Origin: Psoroptes ovis
Taxonomy: Eukaryota > Arthropoda > Arachnida > Sarcoptiformes > Psoroptidae
DNA: 64,000 bases
Reading direction: 5' to 3'
Assembly (NCBI GenBank): GCA_002943765.1
Contig: PQWQ01000010.1
Span: forward strand, 1,738,501 to 1,802,500
The notes below the pieces were generated by a model. The model did not search any database and was not told the origin of the DNA. It saw only the letters and a list, made by a program, of their open reading frames with translations. The position numbers and the translations under genes were made by a program. This document shows, in pieces, positions 43,658-54,613 of this stretch (the stretch's first letter is position 1; every line of letters starts with the position of its first letter).

Positions 43658-45115
43658 ATGTTTGCCAATGGTTACAAAATGGAATCAATGAATAAGTCAA
43701 CAATTACTCAAAATGGCAAAAAAATCAAGATGGAATCTACTTTAATCAGAGGATTTTTGCGAAATTTGAACATCGTGGAAAATCGAAAAAAATCATTGTT
43801 CGAATTAATAATGTTTGATTATGAATTATTATGTTTAGCCGTATTTCGTTTGCGTTTCACTTTGGATGATTATCGTAACAAAAAAATCAATATAAAATCA
43901 TTTCAAAAAATATTACCATCGATTTTAATAACATTGAATACAATATTATTAATTATGATGTTATCGATAATAATTGTGTTTCCAGAAAATCAATATTTCA
44001 TCAATTTGAAATATATTGAACATCATTTTAGAACAAATAGTGTTGATCTTTTAATGATCGCTTTTATTATTGTTAATACCATTCTTGAATGGTTCTGGTT
44101 ATTTCGTTTAAATGAAGTTTTGAATTATTCATGCAATTATTTAGATTTATTGATCATATTTTCATCATCTGAAAAATTAATGATATCAACACCAACTTTG
44201 CGTATAGATTATGATAAGAATCAATCTGATTACCGGAATGAATCTAAATCAAAAAATTGTGTCGCACATCATTATTCGATGATTAAATTTGTGTCAACGG
44301 TCATGTATTTGAATTTTTTTTTGTTGGTCATGATAACAATATTGATTTACTCGCCAATATTTTGCTTGAATTCATATATGGATCATCAAATAAATTTAGT
44401 TCAATTGATGAATTTTATACCGTTTGCATGGACATTGTCTTTCAATGAATTATATATTTTCGGAGATTTTTTATTATCTGGGTCATTTTTATCAATCTTC
44501 TTATTAATATTTATGCAAAAACTGAAATATTTGAAATTTCTGACAATAAAATTGTCGCGATCAACATCTAAAACATCACTACATCTTAAATTGAGGATAT
44601 TTTGGACGAAATTTCATAAAAATTATATTGAATTATATCATAGAATGGTTAAACTTAACAAATCATCGAAAGTATCAATATTAGTAATACAATTGATATC
44701 GCAGACTTTAATTATATTTTCTTGTGTATTAATGAGTAGGCAATCAAAATTGACATTACATAATATATTTATTATTGTAAGCATGAATATAATATACATT
44801 TATATATCTTGTATTTACTTTTTAATATCAAAATTTCCGCAATCAAATGAACATTGCTATCGTAATATGGTAAAATGGTTAATAATTATTTTTCATCATA
44901 AATCGATTCCTGAACAACAGCAAAGATTTCAATATCGATCAATATATTGTCATCAAATTTTACGAATGAATTTATTTGTACAAGCAATGTCCAAAAATCG
45001 TTTAGGATTCACATGTGGCTGCTTATTTCTCATAACAAAATATCGATTGTTGGAACTAACATTGGCAAATATACCATTTATATTAATGCTTTATCAATCT
45101 GTATCCAATACCTAA
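43658..45115 (+). CDS. CR11: Gr-like 7-TM chemoreceptor
   Basis: Single-exon, 485 codons from ATG 43658 (MFANGYKMESMNKS); ATGs at 43679, 43688 and 43730 are in frame, the last matching the usual family start. Landmarks: LIMFDYELLCLAVFRLRFTL, EWFWLFRL, LMSRQSK, RLGFTCGCLFLITKY and LMLYQ. Seven TMs. The upstream Met frame is shared with CR14 and, with a 2-nt shift, with CR13, so the extra N-terminus is recent and may not be used. It forms a trio with CR13 and CR14. Confidence 0.68.
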   Translation: MFANGYKMESMNKSTITQNGKKIKMESTLIRGFLRNLNIVENRKKSLFELIMFDYELLCLAVFRLRFTLDDYRNKKINIKSFQKILPSILITLNTILLIMMLSIIIVFPENQYFINLKYIEHHFRTNSVDLLMIAFIIVNTILEWFWLFRLNEVLNYSCNYLDLLIIFSSSEKLMISTPTLRIDYDKNQSDYRNESKSKNCVAHHYSMIKFVSTVMYLNFFLLVMITILIYSPIFCLNSYMDHQINLVQLMNFIPFAWTLSFNELYIFGDFLLSGSFLSIFLLIFMQKLKYLKFLTIKLSRSTSKTSLHLKLRIFWTKFHKNYIELYHRMVKLNKSSKVSILVIQLISQTLIIFSCVLMSRQSKLTLHNIFIIVSMNIIYIYISCIYFLISKFPQSNEHCYRNMVKWLIIIFHHKSIPEQQQRFQYRSIYCHQILRMNLFVQAMSKNRLGFTCGCLFLITKYRLLELTLANIPFILMLYQSVSNT

Positions 45116-45589
45116 ACTATTAGGAATTTTGAATTAAAATTGAATCCTCTTCTTCATAGACCATCTCAAATTGATGATTCAAAGACTCAATCACACAATG
45201 AATTTGTATTTGATTTAGTAAAGTGATAAATTAATCAGTAGTTCCAAATGAAATGCGGTCGGCGCAAACATTTCTTAGAAAAAAAATAAATGCATAACAA
45301 CTGAAAATAGAGGAGATATAAAAAAATTTTAAAGAAATTAAATTCGTTATGATCATTGTAATCGTTAATTAATGCTTTATTTTTTAAATTTTAAAATTAT
45401 TGTTTTTTGAAAAATAAACAAAAAAAAAAAGATCTCGATCAATGTTTTTTTTTTTTTTTTTTGCTCACTTATTGAACTTTCAGCTTCAAAACAAAATAAG
45501 AGATGATAATAAAAAAGAAAAACAAAAAGATGGACAAAAAAAACTGAATAACATAAAAATAAAAACTAAATTTTTTGACAAATAATCAT
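45116..45589. other. Intergenic after CR11 with shared block
   Basis: Holds a block starting near 45236 (GCGGTCGGCGCAAACATTTC) that recurs after CR13 (about 48269) and CR14 (about 50398), then AAAAAGATCTCGATCAATG at about 45427 (again at about 48448), and a T run at about 45444-45462. No gene. Confidence 0.55.
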
Positions 45590-46025
45590 TATTTTTTTTT
45601 GCTTGTAATTTTTTGAATGAAATCGGGCGATAATGACGATCATGAAAATTTTCGTGAAATGCTTTTTTTTGAAATTTCGCATACATTAAGACTATGATTT
45701 TATATGATTAACAATATTTTTATTCATTTGAAATTGATATGTTATGACGTAAAAAAAAATTCCAAATATTTTTCATTATTCAATTCTATCTGATATGGTC
45801 AATAAAGTTTTTTCATCAAAAATCAAATCAGAAACAACGCCAAAAATTTCGATACCGATCATTATATTGATCGTCATCAAATTTTACGAATAAATTTATT
45901 CCTACAAACAATGGTTCAGGGTTCACATGTGGCCATCTATTTTTCACAGCAAAATACCGTATGGTGGAATTGACGATGATGAATATACCGTTCATGTTAT
46001 TATTTTATCAAAGGGTATCAAAATG
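45590..46025 (+). pseudogene. CR12: relic, upstream region fused to receptor C-terminus
   Basis: DNA like the 5' flank of CR14 (for example CTTGTAATTTTTTGAATG, then ATGATTTTATATGATT) runs to about 45785 and is joined directly to the last 80 codons of a receptor close to CR9: TGGTCAATAAAG, then RINLFLQTMV with the NNRLG stretch shortened, and a frame ending at TGA about 46025. The whole N-terminal and TM1-TM6 part is gone. One internal deletion of about 1.1 kb explains it. A stop (TGA) at about 45869 adds decay. Confidence 0.75.
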
Positions 46026-46678
46026 ATTCTAAATAATTTAAAAATCATGATCATTAAATTTTTCTTGTTTACTTTATCGCGAATTTACTATTCATTGAAT
46101 ATTTCATCCATTGAATATATTCAATTCATCGAATTGATAAACTATTCAATAATTAAAAGCCGACTGCGGTTGGCCTAATGAAAATTATTGATTTATTTCG
46201 CTCTTGAAAATTTATGTCATTGACATTGGTTCGTTACTTTTAACTCGATTTTTGCTTGGAAAAATTATTGATGTATTCATAATGAAAACACTGCATAAAT
46301 ATTTGAATAACCGAAACCTAATTTTCTCGAAGAAAATCGATTTAAGAAAAGAAAAGAATGAGAATAAAAATAGCAAAGATCTCCATCGAAAAATAGATCT
46401 TAGCACTAAAATCAAAATGCTTATAATGAAAAATTCATATTTCATCAAATTTTTTCCTGCTAATTTTATTTAAAATTTGAATAATTATGGTTCAAAAATG
46501 ACAATCGAGAAAATTTTCGTGAAACGCATTTTGTTTTTCATGTTTCAATTCATTTGATTGATGATTACATTCGACTAACTATATTTTTTATCATTTAAAT
46601 TTGAAGTGTTTCAAAACAATAAAATTTTCAAAAATTTTACTTTTGGTAATTTCGTCAAATGTTTGCTTATGGTTACCA
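46026..46678. other. Intergenic before CR13
   Basis: A/T-rich DNA with no supported gene. Its second half (from about 46480, CGTGAAACGCATTTTG) matches the upstream flanks of CR11 and CR14. An upstream ATG frame (ATGTTTGCTTATGG at about 46659) is out of frame with CR13. Confidence 0.5.
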
Positions 46679-48157
46679 ATGGAATCAATGAATCAATCAA
46701 CAATTACTCAAAATGAAAGAAAAATCAAGATGGAATTAACTTTGATCAAAGGATTTTTGAAAAATTTGAACATCGTAGAAAATCGAAAAAAATCATTGTA
46801 CGAATTGATAATGTTTGATTTTGAATTATTATGTTTATTATTGTATCGTTTACGCTTTACATTGAATGATTATCGATTTAAATTAATCAATCCAAAGTCA
46901 TTTCGAACAGTATTACCAGCTATTTTGATCACTTCAAAAACATTCATAATAATCATGATATTATCGATAATAATTGTGTTTCCAGAAAATCATTATTTCA
47001 TCAATTTAAAATACATTGAATATCTTTTCAAAACAAATAGTGTTGATCTTTTGATGATGGCTTTCATTATTGTAAATATTATTGTTGAATGGTTATGGTT
47101 ATTTTGTTTCAATGAAGTTTTGAATTATTCTTGTAATCATTTAGATTTATTAATTATATTGATATCATCTGAAACATTTATGATTTCACCACCAGGAACA
47201 TTGCCAACTGATTATGATCAATCAATCAATCAATCTGGTTATCGAAATGAGTTATTCAAATTGGGATTCAGAAATTCTCTCATAAATCATTATTCAATGA
47301 TTAAATTCATTTCTACTGTCATGTATTTGATTTTATTTTTCGTTGCCATGATATTTGCATTGATTTTATCGCCAATATTTTACATTAAATTATATATGAA
47401 TCATCAAATGAATTTTGTTCAATTGATGAATTTTATACCGATCGCATGGACATTATCTTTTGATGTATTGTATATTTTTGGAAATTTTTTATTATCTGGC
47501 TCATTTTTATCGATCTTCTTATTGATGTTTTTGAAGCAAATGAGATATTTGAAATCTCTGACAATAAAATTGTCAAAAGCAACATCTAAAACATCATCAT
47601 ATTTCAATGTGAAATTATTCTGGTGGAAATTTCATAGAAATTATATTGAATTATATCATAGAATGATGGTATTGAATAAATCCACAAAAGTTTCGTTATT
47701 AGCACTACTTATATCGCAAACTTTAATAATATTTTCTTGTGTATTACTGAGCCGGCAATCGAAATTGTCGATGCTTAATGTATTTATAATAACAATTATG
47801 AATATTATATACATTTATATATATTGTATTTACTTTTTAATTTCAAAAATTCCACATACAAATGAACGATGTTATCGCAATTTATTCAAATGGTTAATAG
47901 AATTTCTTCACAATGAATCAAATCAACAACAGCAACCGCAAAGATTTCAATATCGATTATTTTATTGCAATCAGATTTTACGAATAAATTTATTCGTACA
48001 AACAATGTCCAATAATCGTTTAGGATTCACATGTGGTCATTTATATCTCATAACAAAACATAGATTAGTCAAACTGATGTTGATGAACATACCATTCGTA
48101 TTGATGCTTTATCAATGTGGGTTAAATTTCAAAATGATTTTAAAATCATGGAACTAA
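46679..48157 (+). CDS. CR13: Gr-like 7-TM chemoreceptor
   Basis: Single-exon, 492 codons from MESMNQS at 46679; 46730 (MELTLIKGF) is the alternative that matches other paralogues. Motifs: LIMFDFELLCLLLYRLRF, EWLWLFCF, LLSRQSK, RLGFTCGHLYLITKH and LMLYQ. The 5' half of the coding region resembles CR7 in places (RLRFTLNDYRFKLINPKSFR) while the rest follows CR11/CR14, which suggests a mosaic. It ends with the same KMIL extension as CR15 and relic CR10. Confidence 0.68.
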   Translation: MESMNQSTITQNERKIKMELTLIKGFLKNLNIVENRKKSLYELIMFDFELLCLLLYRLRFTLNDYRFKLINPKSFRTVLPAILITSKTFIIIMILSIIIVFPENHYFINLKYIEYLFKTNSVDLLMMAFIIVNIIVEWLWLFCFNEVLNYSCNHLDLLIILISSETFMISPPGTLPTDYDQSINQSGYRNELFKLGFRNSLINHYSMIKFISTVMYLILFFVAMIFALILSPIFYIKLYMNHQMNFVQLMNFIPIAWTLSFDVLYIFGNFLLSGSFLSIFLLMFLKQMRYLKSLTIKLSKATSKTSSYFNVKLFWWKFHRNYIELYHRMMVLNKSTKVSLLALLISQTLIIFSCVLLSRQSKLSMLNVFIITIMNIIYIYIYCIYFLISKIPHTNERCYRNLFKWLIEFLHNESNQQQQPQRFQYRLFYCNQILRINLFVQTMSNNRLGFTCGHLYLITKHRLVKLMLMNIPFVLMLYQCGLNFKMILKSWN

Positions 48158-48815
48158 TTTAAGAAATTCAATCCTTTTCTTAACACATAATCCCGAATTA
48201 ATGATTTGATTCAAAGACCTAATAATATAATGAATGTATTTTATTTAGTTAATTGATTAATTAAAAGTCGATTGCGGTTGACGTAAACATTTCTTGAAAA
48301 AATTCCATAAATAAATGCATAACAAGTTAAAAAAGATGGGATAAACAAAATTTTAACGAAACAAAATTCGTAATTATTATTGCAATCGTTAATTAATGTT
48401 TTGTTTTTTGAAATAGATAATTATTGTTATTTGAAAACTAAACAAAAAAAAAGATCTCGATCAATGTCGATTCTATGTTTTTTGCTCATTTATTTGAATA
48501 TTCAGCTTCATAATTCAAAAGGGGTGATAATAAGAAAGAATACAAACAAAAAAAATAGATAATAAAACTAAATTAGAAAGAAATAAAAACTAAATGTTTT
48601 GTCAAATAATCATTAATTTTTTTCTTGTAATTTTTGGATGGAAATCGTGCGATAATCGACACTTGAAAAAATTTCCCTATGAATGCAATTTTTTCTTCAA
48701 ATTTTAATTCATTTGGATGATGATTTTATTTGATTGAAAATTTTTCTATCCATTCAAATTCGACATGTTTTAACGTGAAAGAAAATTTTCAAATATTTCA
48801 TTTCAATTCCGTCCA
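48158..48815. other. Intergenic before CR14
   Basis: Contains the shared downstream block near 48265-48320 and AAAAAGATCTCGATCAATG near 48448, both also found after CR11, then the upstream flank common to CR11 and CR13. No gene. Confidence 0.55.
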
Positions 48816-50281
48816 ATGTTTGCCAATGTTTACAAAATGGAATCAATGAATAAATCAACAATTACTCAAAATGAGAGAAAAATCAAGATGAAATTAACTT
48901 TGATCAAAGGATTTTTGAAAAATTTGAACATCGTAGAAAATCGAAAAAAATCATTGTTCGAATTAATAATGTTTGATTTTGAATTATTATGTTTAGCTGT
49001 GTTTCGTTTACGTTTCACGTTGGACGATTATCGTGACAAAAAAATCAATACAAAATCATTCCAAAAAATTTTACCATCGATTTTGATAACGTTCAATACA
49101 TACATATTAATCATAATATCATCTATAATAATTGTGTTTCCGGAAAATTATTATTTTATCAGCTTGAAACATATTGAACATATTCTAAAAACGAATAATG
49201 TTCATCTTTTGTTGATCGCTCTAATCATTGTCAACATTATACTTGAAGCGTTTTGGTTATTTAATTTCAATGAAATTTTGAATTCAATTATTTAGATTAA
49301 TTAATCATATTTTCATCATATGAAACTTTAATGATTTCAACACCAACAACTTTGCCGATTGATTATAATAAGATTCAATCTAATTATCGTGACAAATACT
49401 CCAAATCGAAATCGATCAATTTTGTGGTACATCATTATTCGATGATTAAATTTGTGTCAGCGATTATGTATTTGAATTTTTTATTCATCGTCATGATATT
49501 TTCATTAGTTTTATCGCCGATATTTTACTTGAATTTATATATGGATCATCAAATAAATTTCGTCCAATTGATGAATTATATACCGAGTGCATGGACATTA
49601 TATTTTAATATATTGCATATTTTTGCAAATTTTTTATTATCTGGATCATTTTTATCAATCTTCTTATTAATATTTATGCAAAAACTGAAATATTTGAAAT
49701 TTCTGACAATCAAATTGTCACAATCAACATCTAAAACATCATTACATATTAAATTGAAAATTTTTTGGCCGAAATTCCATGAAAATTATATTGAATTATA
49801 TCATAGAATGATTAAGCTTAACAAATCATCGAAAGTGTCAATATTAGTAATACAATTGATATCGCAAACTTTAATAATATTTTCTTGTGTATTAATGAGC
49901 AGGCAATCAAAATTGTCTATGCTGAATGTATTAATAATTGCAACTATGAATATTATATACATTCATATATCTTGTATTTACTTTTTAATATCAAAAATTC
50001 CACATACTAATGAACGATGTTATCGTAATTTATTAAAATGGTTAATCGGATTTCTCCACAATGAATCAATTAAGCGTCAGCAACAGCAAAGATTTCAATA
50101 TCGATCACCATATTGTTATCAAATTTTGAGAATAAATTTATTCCTGCAAACAATGTCCAGAAATCGTTTAGGATTCACATGCGGCCATTTATTTCTCATT
50201 ACAAAATATCGATTGGTCCAACTGACGTTGACGAATATACCATTTATATTGATGCTCTATCAATCTGTATCCAATTTTTAA
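48816..50281 (+). pseudogene. CR14: receptor with 7-nt deletion and nonsense codon
   Basis: The frame opens at 48816 (MFANVYKMESMNKS) and reads the family N-terminus, TM1 and TM2, then ends at TAG 49293-49295. Against CR11 and CR13, seven bases are missing at about 49285-49286, inside the codons for YSCN after TM2. In the restored downstream frame a second lesion, TAA at 49298-49300, replaces a Leu codon. From there the frame is clean to 50281 with LMSRQSK, RLGFTCGHLFLITKY and LMLYQ. Two independent lesions make this a real pseudogene more than a sequencing error. The rest is well preserved, so loss is recent. Confidence 0.85.
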
Positions 50282-50809
50282 ATGTTTATGAAATCATAAA
50301 GTTTAGAACTTCAATGAATTATTAAAAATACATATTTCGAAAATCGAATGAATTCCGTATATTAAATTGATAAATTAATCACTAATTCGAAGTAGATTGC
50401 GGTTCGCGTAAACATTTCTTAGAAAAAAAGAATACATAAATAAATACATGTCAACACATAACAAAAAATTTGTGAAAAAAAATTCAACAAGACTAAATTA
50501 CTTGTTAAATGATATCTATTATTTTAATTATTATTATTAATTATTGTTTTCATTTTCTAAATGAGATAATTTATTAAATAATTAATGTTATTTGAACAGT
50601 TAACAAAAAAAAACGATCAAGATCATAGTAAATAATATGTTTTTTAGCTCAATTATTCGAATTTTCAGCTCCAGAATTTTCATGTGGAAAATGTCATTGT
50701 CATTCCAGTTTGACATTGAAAACAGTTCTCGATTTTTAGAAAGAAATTTTTTTTAACGTGTTTTTATTTGTATTTTTTCAAAATTAAACTTTTTTTCAGA
50801 TGATTAAAA
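50282..50809. other. Intergenic before CR15
   Basis: Includes the third copy of the shared block (about 50390-50425). Just before the gene is TTTTTTTCAG at about 50790-50799, a good 3' splice site. If used, the first ATG (50800) would be out of frame with CR15. Confidence 0.5.
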
Positions 50810-52216
50810 ATGATCGAATCAAGCCTTATCAAAGGATTTTTGCAAAATTTAAACATCGGAGAAAATCGAAAAAAATCATTGTACGAAATGATAATGAATG
50901 ACATGGAATTATTGTGTTTGCTAATATTTCGTTTACGTTTTACATTGAATGATTATTGTAATAGATCTATAAATAAAAAATCTATTCGTACTATCATACC
51001 ATCAATTTTGATGACTTTGAATACATTTATCATTATTTTTATAGTATCAACCATAGTCATGTTTCCAAATAATTATTATTTTGTTAATTTAAAATATCTT
51101 GAACAACTTTATCAAACAAACAATGTTAATCTATTGATGATGGCATACATTATTGTCAATATCATTATCGAATGGTTATGGTTATTTTGTTTCAATGAAG
51201 CTTTACAATATTCATGCAATTATTTAGATTTATTAATCACATTGGCATCATCGAAAACATCAATCTTTTTATTGCCCAAAACATTATCGATTTCTAATAA
51301 TCTAAATAGTTATTTTGATTCGAATTTAAAATTTTATCTAATAAATTATTATTCAATAATAAAATTCATATCAACTGTCGTATATTTATATATATCGTTC
51401 ATGGTGAAGATATTTGGATTGATATTATCGCCAACATTTTATTTAGGTTTATATGTGAATGACAAGATGAATTTCGTGCAATTGATGAATAGCCTACCGA
51501 TTATTTGGACATTATGCTCAAATTTAATATGCATTTCTGGCGAATTTCTATTATCTGGTCGTTTTCTCTTGTTTTTCTTATTATTGTTCCTAAAACGCCT
51601 TAGACACTTGAGGTTTTTGACCATACAATTGTCAAAATCATCATCAATAACATCAATAGATTATCAATTGAAAATATTTTGGTTGAAATTTCATAAAAAT
51701 TACATTAAATTATATAATAGAATTATGAAGCTCAATAAATCATCAAAAGTATTAATATTGGCATTGGAAATGATATCAAAAACTTCGATTATATTTTCAA
51801 GCGTTTTACTAAGTAGACAGTCAAAAATATCAATACACAACATTATTATAATAGCTTTCATGAATTTTGTTTACGTTTATATAACTCTCATTTATTTATT
51901 AGTATCAAAAATACCGCAAACTAATGATCAATGTTTTCGTAATTTATTCAAATGGTTAATCGATTTTCTTCACAATAAATCAAATCAACGACAGCAGCTG
52001 CACAGATGTAGCAGCCGTCGATCAATTTATTGTCATCAAAAATTACGTTTAAACCTATTCGTACAAACAATGTCCAATAACCGTATGGGTTTTACATGTG
52101 GCCATTTATTTTTCATAAATAAATATCAGCTAACACAATTAATATTGATGAATATACCATTCATATTAATGCTTTATCAATGTGGATTGAATTTTAAAAT
52201 GATATTAGAACTATGA
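50810..52216 (+). CDS. CR15: Gr-like 7-TM chemoreceptor
   Basis: Single-exon coding region, 468 codons from MIESSLIKGF. Motifs: MIMNDMELLCLLIFRLRF, EWLWLFCF, LLSRQSK, RMGFTCGHLFFINKY and LMLYQ. Seven TMs. An acceptor-like tract lies at 50790-50799, so a 5' UTR intron is possible; an upstream ATG at 50800 in another frame opens a short overlapping ORF that could lower translation. It is the closest intact relative of the broken CR10. Confidence 0.68.
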   Translation: MIESSLIKGFLQNLNIGENRKKSLYEMIMNDMELLCLLIFRLRFTLNDYCNRSINKKSIRTIIPSILMTLNTFIIIFIVSTIVMFPNNYYFVNLKYLEQLYQTNNVNLLMMAYIIVNIIIEWLWLFCFNEALQYSCNYLDLLITLASSKTSIFLLPKTLSISNNLNSYFDSNLKFYLINYYSIIKFISTVVYLYISFMVKIFGLILSPTFYLGLYVNDKMNFVQLMNSLPIIWTLCSNLICISGEFLLSGRFLLFFLLLFLKRLRHLRFLTIQLSKSSSITSIDYQLKIFWLKFHKNYIKLYNRIMKLNKSSKVLILALEMISKTSIIFSSVLLSRQSKISIHNIIIIAFMNFVYVYITLIYLLVSKIPQTNDQCFRNLFKWLIDFLHNKSNQRQQLHRCSSRRSIYCHQKLRLNLFVQTMSNNRMGFTCGHLFFINKYQLTQLILMNIPFILMLYQCGLNFKMILEL

Positions 52217-52599
52217 ATATTTTTTCCCCAGAAAATTCACCAAGATAATCTCAAAAAATCATGGCCAAGATCATTATCAGCGCCATCATTCGATCAAGAA
52301 ATTAGTAAGAAAAAATTTTGAAATAGAATAACTTATTGATGAATTTATTTCTACTTGAAATCATTGGATTTCAATCAAATTGATCTCATGATTATCGACT
52401 TAAATTTGGAACTAGAAAACTTTCAATAAATTATCGAATTTCATTTCAACTTAATGTCGTAATTAATTGCGTAAATTTGAAATTAATTAATCATTATATC
52501 TATGTGCTATGCAACAATGTTAGCTAGAATTGTTTAAAAAAGAAAATTTTAAACGATATTTGAGTATCAAAGTTTTTCGGAAAAATTCTAAAATGATTT
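52217..52599. other. Intergenic after CR15
   Basis: A/T-rich. From about 52434 (TCGAATTTCATTTCAAC) it matches the region at 57808 onward, so the CR17/CR19 duplication starts here. No gene. Confidence 0.5.
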
Positions 52600-52990
52600 A
52601 AATCGTTATACGTGTGATCGATCATTAAGTTGGCTTGAATTCCGTCTATTTTCCGTCCTCAAATGATTATTGTTATTGAATTAATTTATCAAAAATCAAT
52701 CCGCACAATATTACCATCCAATTTAATGACATTTAATACGTTTATAATTATAATGGTGATATCAATCATGATTCTGCTTGCAAAAAAAGCGAATCATCAT
52801 TCTATTAACTTTAGAGACAACAACAACTCTCAAGAGCAAATTGAGACAATGGTTAAAAATGGTAGTTTTCATTATTCTTGATTTCATCCTCGAATGATTC
52901 CGGTCATTTTTTTTCAACCAAATGATACATTATCAATGCAATTATTCAAGATTGTGTCTATGTGTTAATCGAAAAAAATTAATTCATCTT
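52600..52990 (+). pseudogene. CR16: decayed receptor N-terminal relic
   Basis: Several short matches in order to receptor codons 40-140: CAAAAATCAATCCGCACAAT (the KSIRTI region), TTTAATACGTTTATAATT (TM1), and later CTCGAATGATT and CAATGCAATTATTCA, which fit the EWLWLF and SCNY parts with shifts. Stops and indels throughout. The same relic recurs at 58005-58385, so it was duplicated along with CR17/CR19. Confidence 0.62.
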
Positions 52991-53027
52991 CACAAAAAAA
53001 TTTTGAGAAAAATAACATTACACAAAA

Positions 53028-54407
53028 ATGATGAAATTTCAATTGATAAGAAATTTTTTGAAAAATTTAAACATCAAAGAAAATCGAAAAAAATCACTGT
53101 ACGAATTATTAATGAATGATCTTGAATTATCATGCATATTTATGTTTAGATTAAGATTTACGTTGAATGAATATTGTAATAAATCAATCAACACGAAATC
53201 ACTGCGAACAATATGGCCATCAATATTAATACCATTGAACACATTCATATTGATTGTCACATTGTTGATAATAATCATATATCCTGATAATTTATATTTT
53301 ATTAGCCTAAATTATGTTGGACAAGTTTTCTACATTGATAATGTTCATCTATTAATGATGGCATGCATCATTGTCAATTTGATTCTCGAATGGCTATGGT
53401 TATTGTGTTTAAATGCAGTTAAACACTATTCTTGGGAATATTTCAATTTATTAATGAGGTTGAAAATTTCTGATATAATATTTTTAGCAACTAAACTCAA
53501 ATCAATCAAAGAAAATAATAACAAATTATGTTTAGACCCATATTCAAAACCTTTGATATTCTATTTTCCATTCATTAAATTTTTTTCAGCTTATATTTAT
53601 TTTGCCACAATATTTTTAACAATGATATTCTATATATTTGTTGGTCCAGCATTGTATATGAAATTGTATTGCAATGAAAAAATGAATATCTCGCAATTGA
53701 TCAGTTGTTTTGTAATTTCAACTTTACTTGTGCTAAATTTTCTATTCATTTTGGGCGAATTTCTATCATCCGGTTCATTTTTTTTATTTTTTCTACTGTT
53801 TTTTCTCAAAAAACTCAAATACTTAAGATTTTTGACGATAAAGTTATTGAAATCATCATCGAAAATTTCACAAAATCAAAAATTGAAAGTATTTGGGTCA
53901 AAGTTCCAAAGAAATTACATAAATTTATTTGAAGAAGTTAAAAAATGTGATCAATCCTCGAATTTATTGATATTAGCATTGGAATTAATAGCGAAAACTT
54001 CAATCATATTTGCTTGTGTATTGCTCAGCAGACAATCAAGGCTAACATTCCAGAACATAATGATGACATTAATGTTGAATTTCATTTATGTTTGCATATC
54101 ATTAACATATTTGTTAGTGTCTGAATTACCAAAAACGAGCCGTCAATGCTATCATAATTTGCTCAGATGGTTAATCAAATTTTTCAATCATGGATTCAGT
54201 CGGCAACGAAAATGTCAACGTATGCATGAATCAGTCAATTTTCGACAATCAATTCGTTTGAATTTCTTCATTCAAATGATTGCCAATAATCGTCTGGGTT
54301 TCACATGTGGACATGTATTTTTCATTACAAAACATCAACTCATGGAATTAACGCTGATGAATGTACCATTGATTTTGATGCTTTATCAATATTCATCAAA
54401 TTTTTGA
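53028..54407 (+). CDS. CR17: Gr-like 7-TM chemoreceptor
   Basis: Single-exon, 459 codons, starting MMKFQLIRNF. Motifs: LLMNDLELSCIFMFRLRF, EWLWLLCL, LLSRQSR, RLGFTCGHVFFITKH and LMLYQ. It forms a clade with CR19 and CR20, marked by the SLNYVGQVFYIDNV loop (CR17 and CR19) and the KKCDQSS/KKCDKSS stretch before TM5. A segment of about 150 bp around 53290-53430 is nearly identical to CR19, more than the rest of the gene. Confidence 0.68.
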   Translation: MMKFQLIRNFLKNLNIKENRKKSLYELLMNDLELSCIFMFRLRFTLNEYCNKSINTKSLRTIWPSILIPLNTFILIVTLLIIIIYPDNLYFISLNYVGQVFYIDNVHLLMMACIIVNLILEWLWLLCLNAVKHYSWEYFNLLMRLKISDIIFLATKLKSIKENNNKLCLDPYSKPLIFYFPFIKFFSAYIYFATIFLTMIFYIFVGPALYMKLYCNEKMNISQLISCFVISTLLVLNFLFILGEFLSSGSFFLFFLLFFLKKLKYLRFLTIKLLKSSSKISQNQKLKVFGSKFQRNYINLFEEVKKCDQSSNLLILALELIAKTSIIFACVLLSRQSRLTFQNIMMTLMLNFIYVCISLTYLLVSELPKTSRQCYHNLLRWLIKFFNHGFSRQRKCQRMHESVNFRQSIRLNFFIQMIANNRLGFTCGHVFFITKHQLMELTLMNVPLILMLYQYSSNF

Positions 54408-54579
54408 AGAGACAGTAATAATTTCAATTAAATTTTCAAAATATAGCATTTGAATCAATAAATTTATGTCATCATAAATTCCTGTTTTCAAATTTTGATA
54501 ATAAAAAGAAAATTAATTTTTAATTAATCTTTAAGGGATTTAAAGGATGACTGACAATCTTGGGATAATTTAAGACTCA

Positions 54580-54613
54580 ATTTAATCTGTCCATTTTTTC
54601 ATAGATAAATATT
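54580..54613 (+). pseudogene. ABC-transporter exon relic, left part
   Basis: CTGTCCATTTTTTCATAGATAAATATT-like sequence matches the intron end and first codons of exon 2 of the ABC gene at 63405-63436. It is cut at 54613 by the LTR element and continues at 57626. The last six bases (AATATT) are the target duplication. Confidence 0.72.
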
